Below the pieces are notes generated by a model. That model saw nothing but the letters and a program-made list of their open reading frames with translations, made no database searches and was not told the DNA's origin. The translations under genes and the position numbers were made by a program. Source: Lacihabitans soyangensis (lineage in GTDB: Bacteria > Bacteroidota > Bacteroidia > Cytophagales > Spirosomataceae). From it: DNA of 64,000 nt. Each line of letters opens with the position of its first letter. Positions within the stretch are counted from its first letter, which is position 1. The DNA lies in assembly GCF_024343775.1 (NCBI RefSeq), contig NZ_RJUF01000193.1, positions 1-64,000 on the forward strand. The letters are read 5' to 3'. Below, piece by piece: positions 45,501-53,873 of the stretch.

Positions 45501-45974
45501 AATATGCGTTCGGTCTGTTACCTCTACATTGGCATTTCTGATGTTGGAATTACTCGGATGGCTTTCGAAGTAAGCACCAAGCAACTCGTTGTACCAAGGC
45601 CATTCATATTCTGTATCGGCTGCAGAGTGAATACCCACAAAGCCACCACCAGCTTGGATGTATCGCTCCATTGCAGCCTGTTGGGCATTATTCAAAACAT
45701 CACCTGTGGTATTGTTGAATATTATGGCTTGATAGTTTCTTAAGTTCTGATCCTCGAAAAAACCAGAGTTGGTCGTACTATCTACCGAAAAGCCATTTTC
45801 GGCACCTAACTTTTGAATGGCCTTAAGACTAAACGGAATACAGGAATGCTTGAAGCCCTTGGTTTTAGAAAAAACGAGGACATTTTTGGAGGAAACTTGC
45901 CCAACTGTTGAATGGTAAACACAAGCAATTAGGGCAATACAAAGTATTACTTTTGAGAATAATTTTTTTTTCAT
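42546..45974 (-). CDS. Exported ThuA - sugar dehydrogenase - PKD - cytochrome c fusion
   Basis: 1142-residue exported multidomain protein. In order: signal peptide (about 1-25), ThuA-like domain (about 30-245, GGGFVGIHSAADTEYEW), PQQ-type glucose/sorbosone dehydrogenase propeller (about 260-690), PKD-like domain (about 740-815), class I cytochrome c (about 880-985, heme site CKACH near 895, distal Met in HVMSAHPQL), and a C-terminal carbohydrate-binding-like module (about 1020-1142). It would oxidise a sugar and hand electrons straight to its own heme. The substrate is unknown; the ThuA domain points to disaccharide or keto-sugar handling. This chain is known in Bacteroidota. Confidence 0.92.
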   Translation of the reverse strand: MKKKLFSKVILCIALIACVYHSTVGQVSSKNVLVFSKTKGFKHSCIPFSLKAIQKLGAENGFSVDSTTNSGFFEDQNLRNYQAIIFNNTTGDVLNNAQQAAMERYIQAGGGFVGIHSAADTEYEWPWYNELLGAYFESHPSNSNIRNANVEVTDRTHISTKHLPETWNRTDEWYNYKKIYHYIKPLAYLDESSYEGGTNGNNHPISWYHEYDGGRAFYSGGGHTDESYSEPNFLQHLLGGINYAMGENVKLDYSKSYSKELPEENRFEKTVLVNDLNNPMELAVAPDGRVFFTELAGNLTVFDTKTNKRKLIHRFPLTMKGGTGLIGITLDPDFENNCWIYLYYSPPIEGEPIIFNLSRFTISKNNVIDLNSEKILLKVPVQINSGAHHGGSLAFDKDKNLILSTGDGTTPFPSDGYAPLDERSGEKYYPMDAQRSAANTNDYKGKILKIHPEKDGTYTIPEGNMFSKGTEKTLAEIFAMGCRNPYRIAINPKTSTIYWGEIGPDAGVDIKRGPRGYDEFNQAKKPGFYGWPYFVGNNYAYSEWNFADSTAGPNFDPNNPINNSPNNTGLKNLPKATPPIIWYPYGISDEFPELGLGGRSAMAGEFYTYNKSKASLKAIPAHYDGSLFVFDWMRNWVLALRFDENENYLRNEKFMPNIGDFRRPIDLAFSVDGIMYMLEYGSVYGADNEDARLVKIEYNSGNRSPKIDAYFANNEEIKKINAQSFLTSENRSFPKYKEIAGMAPLTFTAFARATDPDFDDRPEISWFLNGKEVGKGGKFESTLSVNGTYILSGVAKDKSGNISEEKLKIIVGSQKPEIELVSNYNTTFFFEDKPFEYELKFKDSNNKALKKEKISTKLNYIPQPYRPVVVTQNSALTTVESGSIGKTLYEGSDCKACHTKNLKSVGPSLTQIAQKYNGKAGSVDMLAKKIIEGGGGNWGQTHVMSAHPQLNTADAKEIVHYIFALSDPKKEFKAIPATGKLPLDKHLEDKPRGHYNILAEYTDGNGKGTSTQKSTKTFPLRHHVLRAMDADMPPGFVFDWGQLREGASKSYLVFKKIDLKNIKNISFEYASKEFDGEIQIRKNSAAGPIVAKVNYSPTGSWDKMNWVKTDIDLPEICDLYFVAVKKSKPNDKIIKFKSIKFE

Positions 45975-46388
45975 TTTAAGGTTTGAATAAACTTTTGATA
46001 AAAATATGAAAATTATCTATGATAACGAATTTATGAATAAGCTTTGAGTAACAATAAGGCAATTTTGGAGGGTAAATTAATCTTAAATAATTTAAACATC
46101 ATGAAGACAACTGAGACGGAGGAGTTGCTAAAAGTTATTATAATTTACTCATTAAAGATGGTATTAGTTTACTGTGAGGTTTGATTTTTAAAATCGGACA
46201 CTTCTTTAACTTTAAAATAGGGTTTACCGAATAATAAGTTTTTGTAATAATGAGTGTTCTTTTAGAAGATTTGATTTAAATTTAGTTTGAAATAGACACA
46301 GCAAACAAAAAGATTCTGGAATGACAACCTACACAATGTTAGAACATATTCAAGTTTGGCTAAAACTAAATTAATTGCTAATTACGAA
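45975..46388. other. 414-base AT-rich gene-free stretch
   Basis: Divergent intergenic region between the ThuA-fusion gene (-) and a lipoprotein gene (+). I see no consensus promoter, repeat or RNA structure in it. A 27-codon frame at 46101-46184 has no supporting signals. It may be a decayed gene, but no protein family is recognisable. Confidence 0.5.
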
Positions 46389-46913
46389 ATGAAGCCCTTA
46401 AGAATCCAAACCTCTAACTTCTTTTTAATTACAATATTATTATTAATGTTTTCTTTTCTTACTTCATGTGAGGAACACGGCCTTCTCAGAGAATCTAAAT
46501 GGGTAGGAGTCGTAAGTAACGATACAGATTATATAATATTTGTCAAGGCGTATTCAAAAGCTGTAAAGTTAGATTCGTTTTACATAAACCCTAAAAAAAA
46601 GCTAAATAGGGAATTCACTGAGCGTGAACTTGGATTTACAGAAGGTATATTTTATTTTCCTGAAGGTTCTTTGAATGAAAAAAATAGGTTAATTGACTCG
46701 GTAGTGATTGTTTTCGAAGGGCATAAGAAAATTGTACATTATTGTGGTGGTAAGCATTTAGGGAATTGTGAGAGTATCCCGAATAATTTGGTAAACCTAT
46801 GGGAAAAGAGAAATCAAATTGTAGATAAAGATGGTAATTTACTATTTGGTTACCTATACAAGTATAATATTTCTTTCACTGAGGAGGATTATAATTCTGC
46901 AGTTCCTTTTTAA
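46389..46913 (+). CDS. Unrecognised lipoprotein
   Basis: 174-residue protein; the frame is open from 46356 but the ATG at 46389 gives a normal lipoprotein signal, MKPLRIQTSNFFLITILLL, then lipobox LTSC (24-27). The mature part is polar with a strand-rich pattern (WVGVVSNDTDYIIFVKAY, DSVVIVFEGHKKIVHYCGG) and two further Cys. I do not recognise the family. It occupies the place downstream of thrB where thrC would be expected, facing the opposite way, and ends in its own terminator. Confidence 0.78.
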   Translation: MKPLRIQTSNFFLITILLLMFSFLTSCEEHGLLRESKWVGVVSNDTDYIIFVKAYSKAVKLDSFYINPKKKLNREFTERELGFTEGIFYFPEGSLNEKNRLIDSVVIVFEGHKKIVHYCGGKHLGNCESIPNNLVNLWEKRNQIVDKDGNLLFGYLYKYNISFTEEDYNSAVPF

Positions 46914-46958
46914 ATAGACAATTTCGAGATATTTGGGATGAAGATTGTGTTTTTATTG

Positions 46959-46993
46959 ACTTAAAGCCCCCTAGTTGGAGGCTTTAAGTTTTT
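46959..46993 (+). terminator. Intrinsic terminator of the lipoprotein gene
   Basis: ACTTAAAGCC (46959-46968) pairs with GGCTTTAAGT (46980-46989), 11-base loop, followed by T's to 46993. Confidence 0.8.
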
Positions 46994-47066
46994 AAATTAC
47001 TTTAGTAAACTTGGAAGTATTTCTTGCTCAATTGTTTTAATCTTGTTCTTTCTAAAGTAATTTAAA
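46991..47066. repeat. 15-bp perfect inverted repeat beside thrB
   Basis: TTTAAATTACTTTAG (46991-47005) and its exact reverse complement CTAAAGTAATTTAAA (47052-47066) enclose 46 bases. The arms lie just beyond the lipoprotein terminator and before the thrB stop codon. It has no U-run of its own; it could be a 3'-UTR structure of the thrAB mRNA or the scar of a rearrangement. Confidence 0.7.
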
Positions 47067-47093
47067 TTACCGAAATAAACCATGTACCCTAAA

Positions 47094-48023
47094 TCACCCA
47101 ATAATTTTCGGTCCAACATTGTTTATCGCCGAAACGTAAGAATTTGTATGAATTCCTACTTTTTCAAATTGTTGTTTCATGGCTTTTTCAACTTTTTCTG
47201 CCGTTTCTTTTCCTTCCGAAAAAGCAAAAATTGAAGGTCCCGCACCTGAAATGCTACAACCCAATGCCCCTGCGTCAGTTGCTGCCATTTTGACTTCGAA
47301 AAATTGCGGAATCAATATGGATCTGATAGGTTCTATGATGAAATCAACCATCGAACGGCCTATTAAAGAGTAATCGGAGCTCATTAATCCTGCTATCATT
47401 CCACCTACATTTCCCATTTGAGATATAGCCTTTTTCATCGAAACCTCGTTTTTTAATATATGACGGGCATCTTTTGTATTTACCTCAATATCGGGGTGTA
47501 CAATGGTCACGAAAAGATTTTCTGGTGTTGGAATTTGAAAGAAATCTAAAGGAGCATAAGACCTGATGACCACAAAGCCACCCAAAAGTGCAGGGGCGAC
47601 ATTGTCGGCATGAGCTGAACCGCAGGCAATTCTTTCACCTTCCATGGCAAAAGGCAATAATTCTTTGGTTTCAAGCGGCGAATTTAAAAGTTTATTTACC
47701 GCAAATACCCCAGCCACTGAAGAGGCTGAACTACTGCCAAGCCCACTTCCGAGCGGCATTTTTTTGTTGAGAACGATATCAAATCCCTGTTTGGAATCTA
47801 TTTGCGAAAGATATTTAATGATTGGAACGGAAACCGTATTTTTAGTAGGATCTAATGTTAATTTGCCATCATCGCCCGTTATTTTTTCAATAATAATCTT
47901 ATCGTCATTTCTTTTCCTCACAATTACTTCATCCCCTGGATTATCAACTGCAAGGCCAAAAATATCAAAACCACAGGCCACGTTGGCTACTGTCGCTGGT
48001 GCAAATACATTTATAGAATCCAA
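47094..48023 (-). CDS. thrB: Homoserine kinase
   Basis: 309-residue GHMP-family kinase that phosphorylates homoserine on the way to threonine. The phosphate loop PLGSGLGSSSASS (90-102) is canonical, with APATVANVACGFD at the N-terminus and the late GCSISGAGPSIFAF segment. It starts 13 bases after thrA, so the two form one transcript. The third gene of the usual thrABC operon is not downstream. Confidence 0.96.
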   Translation of the reverse strand: MDSINVFAPATVANVACGFDIFGLAVDNPGDEVIVRKRNDDKIIIEKITGDDGKLTLDPTKNTVSVPIIKYLSQIDSKQGFDIVLNKKMPLGSGLGSSSASSVAGVFAVNKLLNSPLETKELLPFAMEGERIACGSAHADNVAPALLGGFVVIRSYAPLDFFQIPTPENLFVTIVHPDIEVNTKDARHILKNEVSMKKAISQMGNVGGMIAGLMSSDYSLIGRSMVDFIIEPIRSILIPQFFEVKMAATDAGALGCSISGAGPSIFAFSEGKETAEKVEKAMKQQFEKVGIHTNSYVSAINNVGPKIIG

Positions 48024-48036
48024 TTTATTAGAGGGT

Positions 48037-50487
48037 TTAGGCTAAAAAACTACTTAAACTGATGATGTCGGCAAATACACCCATGGCCGTTACTTCCGCT
48101 CCAGCTCCTGGTCCTTTAACGACCAAAGGATTGTTAAAATACCTTTCTGTGGTAAACGAGACAATGTTTTCGGAACCCGCCAAATTATAAAACGGATGTG
48201 ATCTTCCAACCGAGGTTAAGCCAAGTTTGGCTTTTCCGTTTTCTAAGCTTGCTATGAATCTTAATACTTCTCCTTTGGCAAGTGCTTCGCTCAGAAGGCT
48301 TTCGTATTTGCTATTTTCTTTTTCAAGAACGGCGTAAAAGTCATCCACAGAATTGGCAGACATAGCGTCCTGACTCAAAAGTGGAATGTTTTCGACTTCG
48401 TTGAATTCTAATTTTATGCCACTTTCTCTGGCCAAAATTAATATTTTTCTGGCAACATCTGTTCCACTGAGGTCATCTCGAGGATCCGGCTCCGTAAATC
48501 CTTTTTCTTTCGCCTCCTTTACTACATCTACAAATTTCAATCCAGCTGCGAAAGTATTAAAGATAAATGACAACGTTCCGCTCAATACGGCCTCGATTTT
48601 ATGAATTCTATCGCCACTATTTATTAATCCTTGTAGTGTATTAATCAGAGGCAAACCAGCCCCTACGTTGGTTTCATAAAGGAATTTTACATTGCGTTTT
48701 TTTGCAATATTTCTTAGAGCTATGTACTCTTCATAAGTTCCCGAATTGGCTACTTTGTTGGGCGTTACAATGGATATGTTGCTGTCCAAAAGTGGATAAT
48801 AGTATTGAACAATATCTTTGTCAGCAGAACAATCTACAAAAATACTGTTGGCCAAGTTTAGGGTCTGAATATCAGTGATAAATTCACTTAGGTTTATTTT
48901 TTCACCTGCAGTTTCGAGGTTTTCCTTCCAGTTTTCTAAGGCTATGCCATTAGAATCCAAAAGCATCTTTTTTGTATTGGCCAGACCTGTCAACTTGATA
49001 TTCAAGTTTTTTTCTTTTTTCAAATACCCAGATTGCTGAGCTATTTGTTTCAAAAGTGTTTTCCCAATCTGTCCACTTGGACCAACTAGATATAGATTAA
49101 GAGTAAATCCATCAATTTCGAAGAAGGTCTCATGGATAGCATTCAGTGCTTTAGAAATATCTTTTTTCTTGATAACCACCGAAATGTTTAACTCTGATGA
49201 ACCTTGAGCCGTGGCGATTACATTGATACCATTTTTACCGAGAACAGAGAAAAGTTTTCCAGAAGTACCAGAGCTGGACTTCATGCCCTCTCCAACTACG
49301 GCTATAATGGACAGATTATTCTGAATGCTAATGTTTTCGATATCTCCATTCAATATTTCAGTTTTAAAGCCAGTTTCCAGTATTTCTCTGACGTTTTCAG
49401 CTGATTTCGGATCTACCGCAAAACAAATTGAATGTTCGGATGAAGCTTGTGAAATAAGAATGACAGAGATTTTATGATCGGCTAAAAGGCCGAATAGTTT
49501 GGCAGAAACACCAGCCACTCCAATCATACCGTTTCCTTGGAGGTTTACCAAAGAGATTTCGTCAATGGAAGAGATACCAGTGATAGAATATCCTTTTTGG
49601 TTTATTTCTTTCGAAATGGTAGTTCCTGCGTGTGTGCTTTCAAAAGTATTTAGAACTTTAATCGGAATATTTTTCAAGAAAGCGGGCACCAGGCTAGGCG
49701 GATAAATCACTTTTGCACCAAAGTGCGAAAGCTCCATGGCTTCCGAATATGAAATATCGGGAATGGTAAACGCATTTTTAACCTTTCTCGGGTCTGCTGT
49801 CATCATTCCGTTTACGTCTGTCCAAATCTCAATTACCTCAGATCCCAAAGCCGCTCCAATTATAGAGGCTGTATAGTCTGAACCGCCTCTTCCTAAAGTG
49901 GTTGTAATATTATCTTTGTTAGATCCTATGAAGCCCGTAATGCAATAAACTTGGTTGTTTTCGGCTAAAGCGGCGTTGATTAAAGCATTGGTTTCTTCAA
50001 AATCAACTTCTGCAAAACCGTAATTACTGTTGGTTTTAATGATATCTCTGGCATCAATGTATTTGGCTTTGATGCCTTGTTCATTTAAAATAAATGTGAT
50101 GATTTGAGAAGAAAGTCGCTCTCCGAAGCTAAGCAAAAGGTCCATGGTTCTTACACTCAATTCCTTGATGTAAGTTATTCCTTTAAGAAGGTCCTCAATT
50201 TCGTTGAAGTTACCTTTTATTTTGGCAATGATAGAACTTTGAGATTTAACATCAACCAAGGCACGTATGGCAGCGAAGTGTCTTTCTTCAATACTTTGAA
50301 GAACTTCTAAATACTTTGTGTCCCCTTTTGAGGCAAGTGTACCAATTTCTATTAGTTTGTTCGTTACACCACCCATTGCAGAGTAAACTACCGCTACTGG
50401 CTGTTTATTTTCAGAGATTATACGGATTACTTGATTTATACTATCTACCGTGCCTACAGAGGTGCCGCCAAATTTGAGGACTTTCAT
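48037..50487 (-). CDS. thrA: Bifunctional aspartokinase / homoserine dehydrogenase
   Basis: 816-residue fusion catalysing the first and third steps of threonine/methionine biosynthesis from aspartate. Aspartokinase domain about 1-290 (MKVLKFGGTSVG, TTLGRGGSDYTA), paired ACT regulatory domains about 310-460 (sites for threonine feedback), then homoserine dehydrogenase about 465-816 (NLYLVGPSGQIGKTLL with the nucleotide-binding glycines, SGTLSFIFNTF, DLSGTDVARK). The length is as in E. coli ThrA. No leader peptide with Thr/Ile codons is seen, so control is probably by feedback rather than attenuation. Confidence 0.97.
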   Translation of the reverse strand: MKVLKFGGTSVGTVDSINQVIRIISENKQPVAVVYSAMGGVTNKLIEIGTLASKGDTKYLEVLQSIEERHFAAIRALVDVKSQSSIIAKIKGNFNEIEDLLKGITYIKELSVRTMDLLLSFGERLSSQIITFILNEQGIKAKYIDARDIIKTNSNYGFAEVDFEETNALINAALAENNQVYCITGFIGSNKDNITTTLGRGGSDYTASIIGAALGSEVIEIWTDVNGMMTADPRKVKNAFTIPDISYSEAMELSHFGAKVIYPPSLVPAFLKNIPIKVLNTFESTHAGTTISKEINQKGYSITGISSIDEISLVNLQGNGMIGVAGVSAKLFGLLADHKISVILISQASSEHSICFAVDPKSAENVREILETGFKTEILNGDIENISIQNNLSIIAVVGEGMKSSSGTSGKLFSVLGKNGINVIATAQGSSELNISVVIKKKDISKALNAIHETFFEIDGFTLNLYLVGPSGQIGKTLLKQIAQQSGYLKKEKNLNIKLTGLANTKKMLLDSNGIALENWKENLETAGEKINLSEFITDIQTLNLANSIFVDCSADKDIVQYYYPLLDSNISIVTPNKVANSGTYEEYIALRNIAKKRNVKFLYETNVGAGLPLINTLQGLINSGDRIHKIEAVLSGTLSFIFNTFAAGLKFVDVVKEAKEKGFTEPDPRDDLSGTDVARKILILARESGIKLEFNEVENIPLLSQDAMSANSVDDFYAVLEKENSKYESLLSEALAKGEVLRFIASLENGKAKLGLTSVGRSHPFYNLAGSENIVSFTTERYFNNPLVVKGPGAGAEVTAMGVFADIISLSSFLA

Positions 50488-50540
50488 ATCAAAGATTTTT
50501 ATCAGAAAAAAGGGCCAAATGCCACATACGTTATATCCGA

Positions 50541-50548
50541 CAAATATA
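50541..50548 (-). promoter_or_regulatory. Predicted -7 element of the thrAB operon
   Basis: On the minus strand TATATTTG fits TAnnTTTG, 53 bases before the thrA ATG, giving a leader of only about 45 bases. Confidence 0.5.
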
Positions 50549-50673
50549 CCAATTATTATGCCCTAACCGAAATATCCATTTGGAATTCTGCCAAAAAAGC
50601 TAAAAAAAACGAAATTTTGTTTGTTTTCTAAAGCTTTAATTAGTTATTTGTACAATTAAATACTTAAATTATT

Positions 50674-50976
50674 ATGAATAACATTTTCAGAGCTTTGAAC
50701 GATGCTTCTCGAAGGGAAATTTTGGAAATACTTCGCTTGGCTGATGCCACCGCTGGCGAAATTTCAGATAGATTTAATATGTCCAAGCCTAGTATTTCAC
50801 ATCATTTGGACCTGTTGAGACAGGCTGACTTGGTGAGTTCAAAGAAAAAAGGACAGTTTGTGATATACTCTATCAACTTAACCGTACTTGAAGATGTTAT
50901 AAATTGGTTTCAAATGTTTAAGCCAGAGGCTATTGCCGAAAAACCAAGAATTAGGATTCCATTAAGTCAGTATTGA
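50674..50976 (+). CDS. ArsR-family transcriptional regulator
   Basis: 100-residue winged-helix repressor of the ArsR/SdpR type. Helix-turn-helix at about 25-50 (TAGEISDRFNMSKPSISHHLDLL), wing at about 58-72 (SKKKGQFVIYSI). There is no ELCVCDL-type metal site, so it is not a classic arsenic or metal sensor; it looks more like the autorepressors related to SdpR. It sits 6 bases before a class V aminotransferase gene and likely shares its transcript. Confidence 0.9.
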   Translation: MNNIFRALNDASRREILEILRLADATAGEISDRFNMSKPSISHHLDLLRQADLVSSKKKGQFVIYSINLTVLEDVINWFQMFKPEAIAEKPRIRIPLSQY

Positions 50977-50982
50977 TTGTTC

Positions 50983-52059
50983 ATGATTAATTTTTATCCA
51001 GGTCCTTCTAAGGTATATGATAGATTAAAAGACTTTGCTCGAGAAGCCTTTGAATCTGGTATTTTGGAACAAAATCATAGAAGTCAAGCTTTTATGGATT
51101 TGTTGCGAGAAACATTTAGCTCATTAAAAAAGCATCTAAATATACCGGAGGACTACAAAGTTTACTTTACTTCTTCTGCCACGGAATGTTGGGAAATATG
51201 TGCTCAATCTCTTATCAGGGGTAAAGTTCAGTTTTTGTATAACGGGGCATTCGGAAAAAAATGGTTTAAATACACCGTTACCAATCCTCAGATAAATTCA
51301 ACTACCAATTATGAACTTCCGACCATTCGAGGAACTCGTTTTTTCATAAACCAGAATGTGGATGAAGTTGAAATTGACAGTGAAAATGATGTAGTTTGTT
51401 GGGTTTCAAGCGAAACATCTAATGGTACTCATACTTCGTTTGACTCCATAAAAAAACTGAAGGAAAAATCTCCAAATGCACTTTTGATTGTGGATGCTAC
51501 ATCTTCTCTGGGAGGAGAGAATTATCAAATTGGCGATGCAGATGTTTGGTTTTCGTCTAGTCAGAAGTGCTTCGGAATGCCTTCTGGATTGGGAATAATG
51601 ATCGTTTCTCCGAGGGCATTGGAAAGAGGATTAGAGATAAATGAGCGAAATCATTACAATAGTCTGGTTTTTATTGAGGAAAATTTCCAGAAGTTCCAAA
51701 CGCATTATACGCCAAACATATTGGGTATTTATTTATTCAAAAGACTTTTGGAAACCTTACCGAACATAAATCTCGTTTCCGAAAGATTATATCAAAGGTC
51801 CGAACGTATTTACGATTTTTTTGAAAATAACAAGCATTTTGATTTGCTCGTGGAAAACCCCAAAACTAGATCTAAAACGGTGATTGCAATTGTTCCTCAA
51901 GACATATCTAAAGCCGTTTCGTTTTTCAAAAACAATAATATTATTTTAGGTAAAGGATACGGTGAGTGGAAAAACAATACACTCAGAATAGCCAACTTTC
52001 CTGCCATTCCAGATGAAGATTTTGATGAGCTTTTTAGGCTTCTAGAGAATTATGTTTAA
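50983..52059 (+). CDS. Class V aminotransferase family protein
   Basis: 358-residue PLP enzyme of the class V fold (relatives: phosphoserine and alanine-glyoxylate aminotransferases). The ATG at 50983 (MINFYPGPSKVYDRL) is preferred over the TTG at 50977. The PLP lysine is K195 (SSSQKCFGMPSGLG) and D171 (IVDATSSLGG) contacts the pyridine nitrogen. The opening NFYPGPSK resembles the NxGP of SerC, so a phosphoserine aminotransferase-like activity is possible; substrate not settled. It follows an ArsR-type regulator. Confidence 0.85.
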   Translation: MINFYPGPSKVYDRLKDFAREAFESGILEQNHRSQAFMDLLRETFSSLKKHLNIPEDYKVYFTSSATECWEICAQSLIRGKVQFLYNGAFGKKWFKYTVTNPQINSTTNYELPTIRGTRFFINQNVDEVEIDSENDVVCWVSSETSNGTHTSFDSIKKLKEKSPNALLIVDATSSLGGENYQIGDADVWFSSSQKCFGMPSGLGIMIVSPRALERGLEINERNHYNSLVFIEENFQKFQTHYTPNILGIYLFKRLLETLPNINLVSERLYQRSERIYDFFENNKHFDLLVENPKTRSKTVIAIVPQDISKAVSFFKNNNIILGKGYGEWKNNTLRIANFPAIPDEDFDELFRLLENYV

Positions 52060-52078
52060 TTTCGAAAAAAAATAAACC

Positions 52079-52651
52079 ATGAAGTTCAATTTTAAAGAAA
52101 TCCTTTCTGTTTCTCTTATACTTTTTTCTATCATTGATATTCTGGGATCCATTCCAATCATATTGAATCTGAGGAAAAAACTTGGACATATTCATGCGGA
52201 GAGAATTACCATAATCTCTGGAAGTTTGATGTTTGGGTACTTATTTTTAGGTACTAAAATCCTTCAATTATTTGGTGTAGATGTTAAGTCATTTGCAATG
52301 GCGGGAGCATTGATATTATTGATTATAGGTTTCGAAATGATTCTTGGAAGAGAGATTTTTAAACACAATACCACTAATCAGGGGAAGGGAAGTTCGATTG
52401 TTCCGTTGGCTTTTCCGATAATCGCGGGTGCCGGAACTATGACCTCCCTTATTTCATTAAAGGCTGCTTATCAGGATGTTAATATCGTTGTTGGTATATT
52501 AGTAAATCTCGTTTTGATTTTTATTGTCTTAAAATCTTCAGCTTGGTTGGAGAAAAAAATGGAACCTGGTACAGTGGAAGTTTTACAAAAGGTTTTTGGA
52601 CTTATTCTATTGGCCATCGCCATTAAATTAATTAAAGCCAATATTGTCTAA
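52079..52651 (+). CDS. MarC-family membrane protein
   Basis: 190-residue integral membrane protein with six predicted TM helices and the MarC family phrases LFSIIDILGSIPIIL, ERITIISGSLMFGYLFLG, and PLAFPIIAGAGTMTSLISL. The function of MarC is unknown; it was once linked to antibiotic resistance but is not needed for it. It follows the class V aminotransferase by 19 bases and may be in the same transcript. Confidence 0.92.
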   Translation: MKFNFKEILSVSLILFSIIDILGSIPIILNLRKKLGHIHAERITIISGSLMFGYLFLGTKILQLFGVDVKSFAMAGALILLIIGFEMILGREIFKHNTTNQGKGSSIVPLAFPIIAGAGTMTSLISLKAAYQDVNIVVGILVNLVLIFIVLKSSAWLEKKMEPGTVEVLQKVFGLILLAIAIKLIKANIV

Positions 52652-52653
52652 TA

Positions 52654-53271
52654 CTACTTTTTTGACCAACCCAAAACAATCAAAAACTGGGCTATCCCAT
52701 ACGTACTCATAACCCAAAAAGAGCTTGCCGGCAACGGAGAATAGAATTTGTTAAAGGCTATTAGTGAATCCGATACGATAAAAAGGATTGAGCCGAGTAA
52801 TACCAAATTATATGAGTGAATATTGGTTTTTCTTCCCGCAGCAAAGATTCCCATTAGCGTGATAACGAAACAGTAAACACTTACTGGAATCAGCAGATTT
52901 TGACCAATTCCGGCTTTTATGAATAAAATATAGCCGAAAGTGGCTGCCGCAAACGGGAGTGATTTGAGTAAACTAAAATTGAATTGAGTTTTAAAAAGCA
53001 AAATGTAAAAAACGTGAGCCACTAGAAAAGACCCCAAGCCAAGCATAAAGTAAAGTTCGCTGCCAAACATTAAAAACACATCTCCTAAAAGGCTAAAAAA
53101 TAAAGCAATGAATAGGTTTCTTTCTTTGATATTTAGCTGAAATGCCATGAATATCAAAAGTGGCATGAGCAGTGGTTTGGTAAATTTTACCAAGTTGTTT
53201 TGGTGCGTTGTGCTGAAGTATATTTCAACAGCTAGTACAATAAAGAATATCACTCTCAGGAACATAATCAA
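52654..53271 (-). CDS. YhhN/TMEM86-family lysoplasmalogenase-like membrane protein
   Basis: 205-residue protein with about eight TM helices. Conserved polar residues within the helices (ALFFSLLGDVFLMFG and LGSILFIVSDSLIAFNKF, with the D residues) match the YhhN/TMEM86 family, some of which hydrolyse the vinyl-ether bond of lysoplasmalogens. Whether this bacterium has plasmalogens is not known from the window. Its ATG overlaps the stop of the deoxynucleotidase gene by 4 bases, so the two are coupled. Confidence 0.88.
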   Translation of the reverse strand: MIMFLRVIFFIVLAVEIYFSTTHQNNLVKFTKPLLMPLLIFMAFQLNIKERNLFIALFFSLLGDVFLMFGSELYFMLGLGSFLVAHVFYILLFKTQFNFSLLKSLPFAAATFGYILFIKAGIGQNLLIPVSVYCFVITLMGIFAAGRKTNIHSYNLVLLGSILFIVSDSLIAFNKFYSPLPASSFWVMSTYGIAQFLIVLGWSKK

Positions 53272-53801
53272 ACTAAGTTAAGTAAGTGCTTATGTATTTC
53301 TTGCCAGTTGTAAACACGATGGTAACCTGTCAAGAGTTTGTTGTGCATGGCATCGAAAAGAAGTGCTTCGCCGTCAAAAGTCTTGAGGTTTTTTTCATGA
53401 TCGTCTATCATTACATCGCCTTTTACTATAGATTTATCGCCACAGAGCATAAAGTTTTTCCAAGAAATAAATGGAAAATGTTCCGCCATCCAGTCATATT
53501 TTTCTTTTAGCGAATTGGGGAATTCAGTCGCTGCCGAAACGACATATACTTTGTGTTTTTCTGATAATTCTTTTACTACTTCTTGAGCATCAGGCATAAC
53601 GGTTAGGTTTCTGAAGAATCCGGGCTCAAAGAGTTGTGGCCTGTAGGGTTTATGTCCATTGGAATTTATGAATTCGTAGAAGTTTCTGTTATCGAAGAAA
53701 CTCTTGTCAACATTAGTGCCGTTTAATTCATTGAATATTTCTAAAATTCGAGCACTTGCGTCCGCAAGCACGTCGTCCATATCGATAATTATTGTTTTCA
53801 T
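53268..53801 (-). CDS. 5'(3')-deoxyribonucleotidase (NT5C family, HAD superfamily)
   Basis: 177-residue HAD phosphatase that removes phosphate from deoxynucleoside monophosphates. The nucleophile motif DMDDVLAD has D7 and D9; later VVSAATEFPNS provides motif II and MIDDHEKNL motif IV. The size matches the cytosolic NT5C group. It opens a two-gene operon with the YhhN-like gene, from a consensus promoter. Confidence 0.9.
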   Translation of the reverse strand: MKTIIIDMDDVLADASARILEIFNELNGTNVDKSFFDNRNFYEFINSNGHKPYRPQLFEPGFFRNLTVMPDAQEVVKELSEKHKVYVVSAATEFPNSLKEKYDWMAEHFPFISWKNFMLCGDKSIVKGDVMIDDHEKNLKTFDGEALLFDAMHNKLLTGYHRVYNWQEIHKHLLNLV

Positions 53802-53813
53802 ATTTTTTTATTT

Positions 53814-53821
53814 CAAAGCTA
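53814..53821 (-). promoter_or_regulatory. Predicted -7 element of the deoxynucleotidase operon
   Basis: On the minus strand TAGCTTTG fits TAnnTTTG, 12 bases before the ATG at 53801, so the leader would be very short. Confidence 0.5.
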
Positions 53822-53873
53822 CTAGAGTAGTATTTGTAAATACCTTCTAATCCTTAGCGAATTTTTTACATTT

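Noticed and set aside
46101-46184. 27-codon frame in the long intergenic region
   Set aside because: No promoter, signal peptide or recognisable motif; a frame this short is expected by chance.
50488-50673. Threonine attenuator or leader peptide before thrA
   Set aside because: The predicted leader is about 45 bases with no Thr/Ile-rich frame or terminator hairpin.
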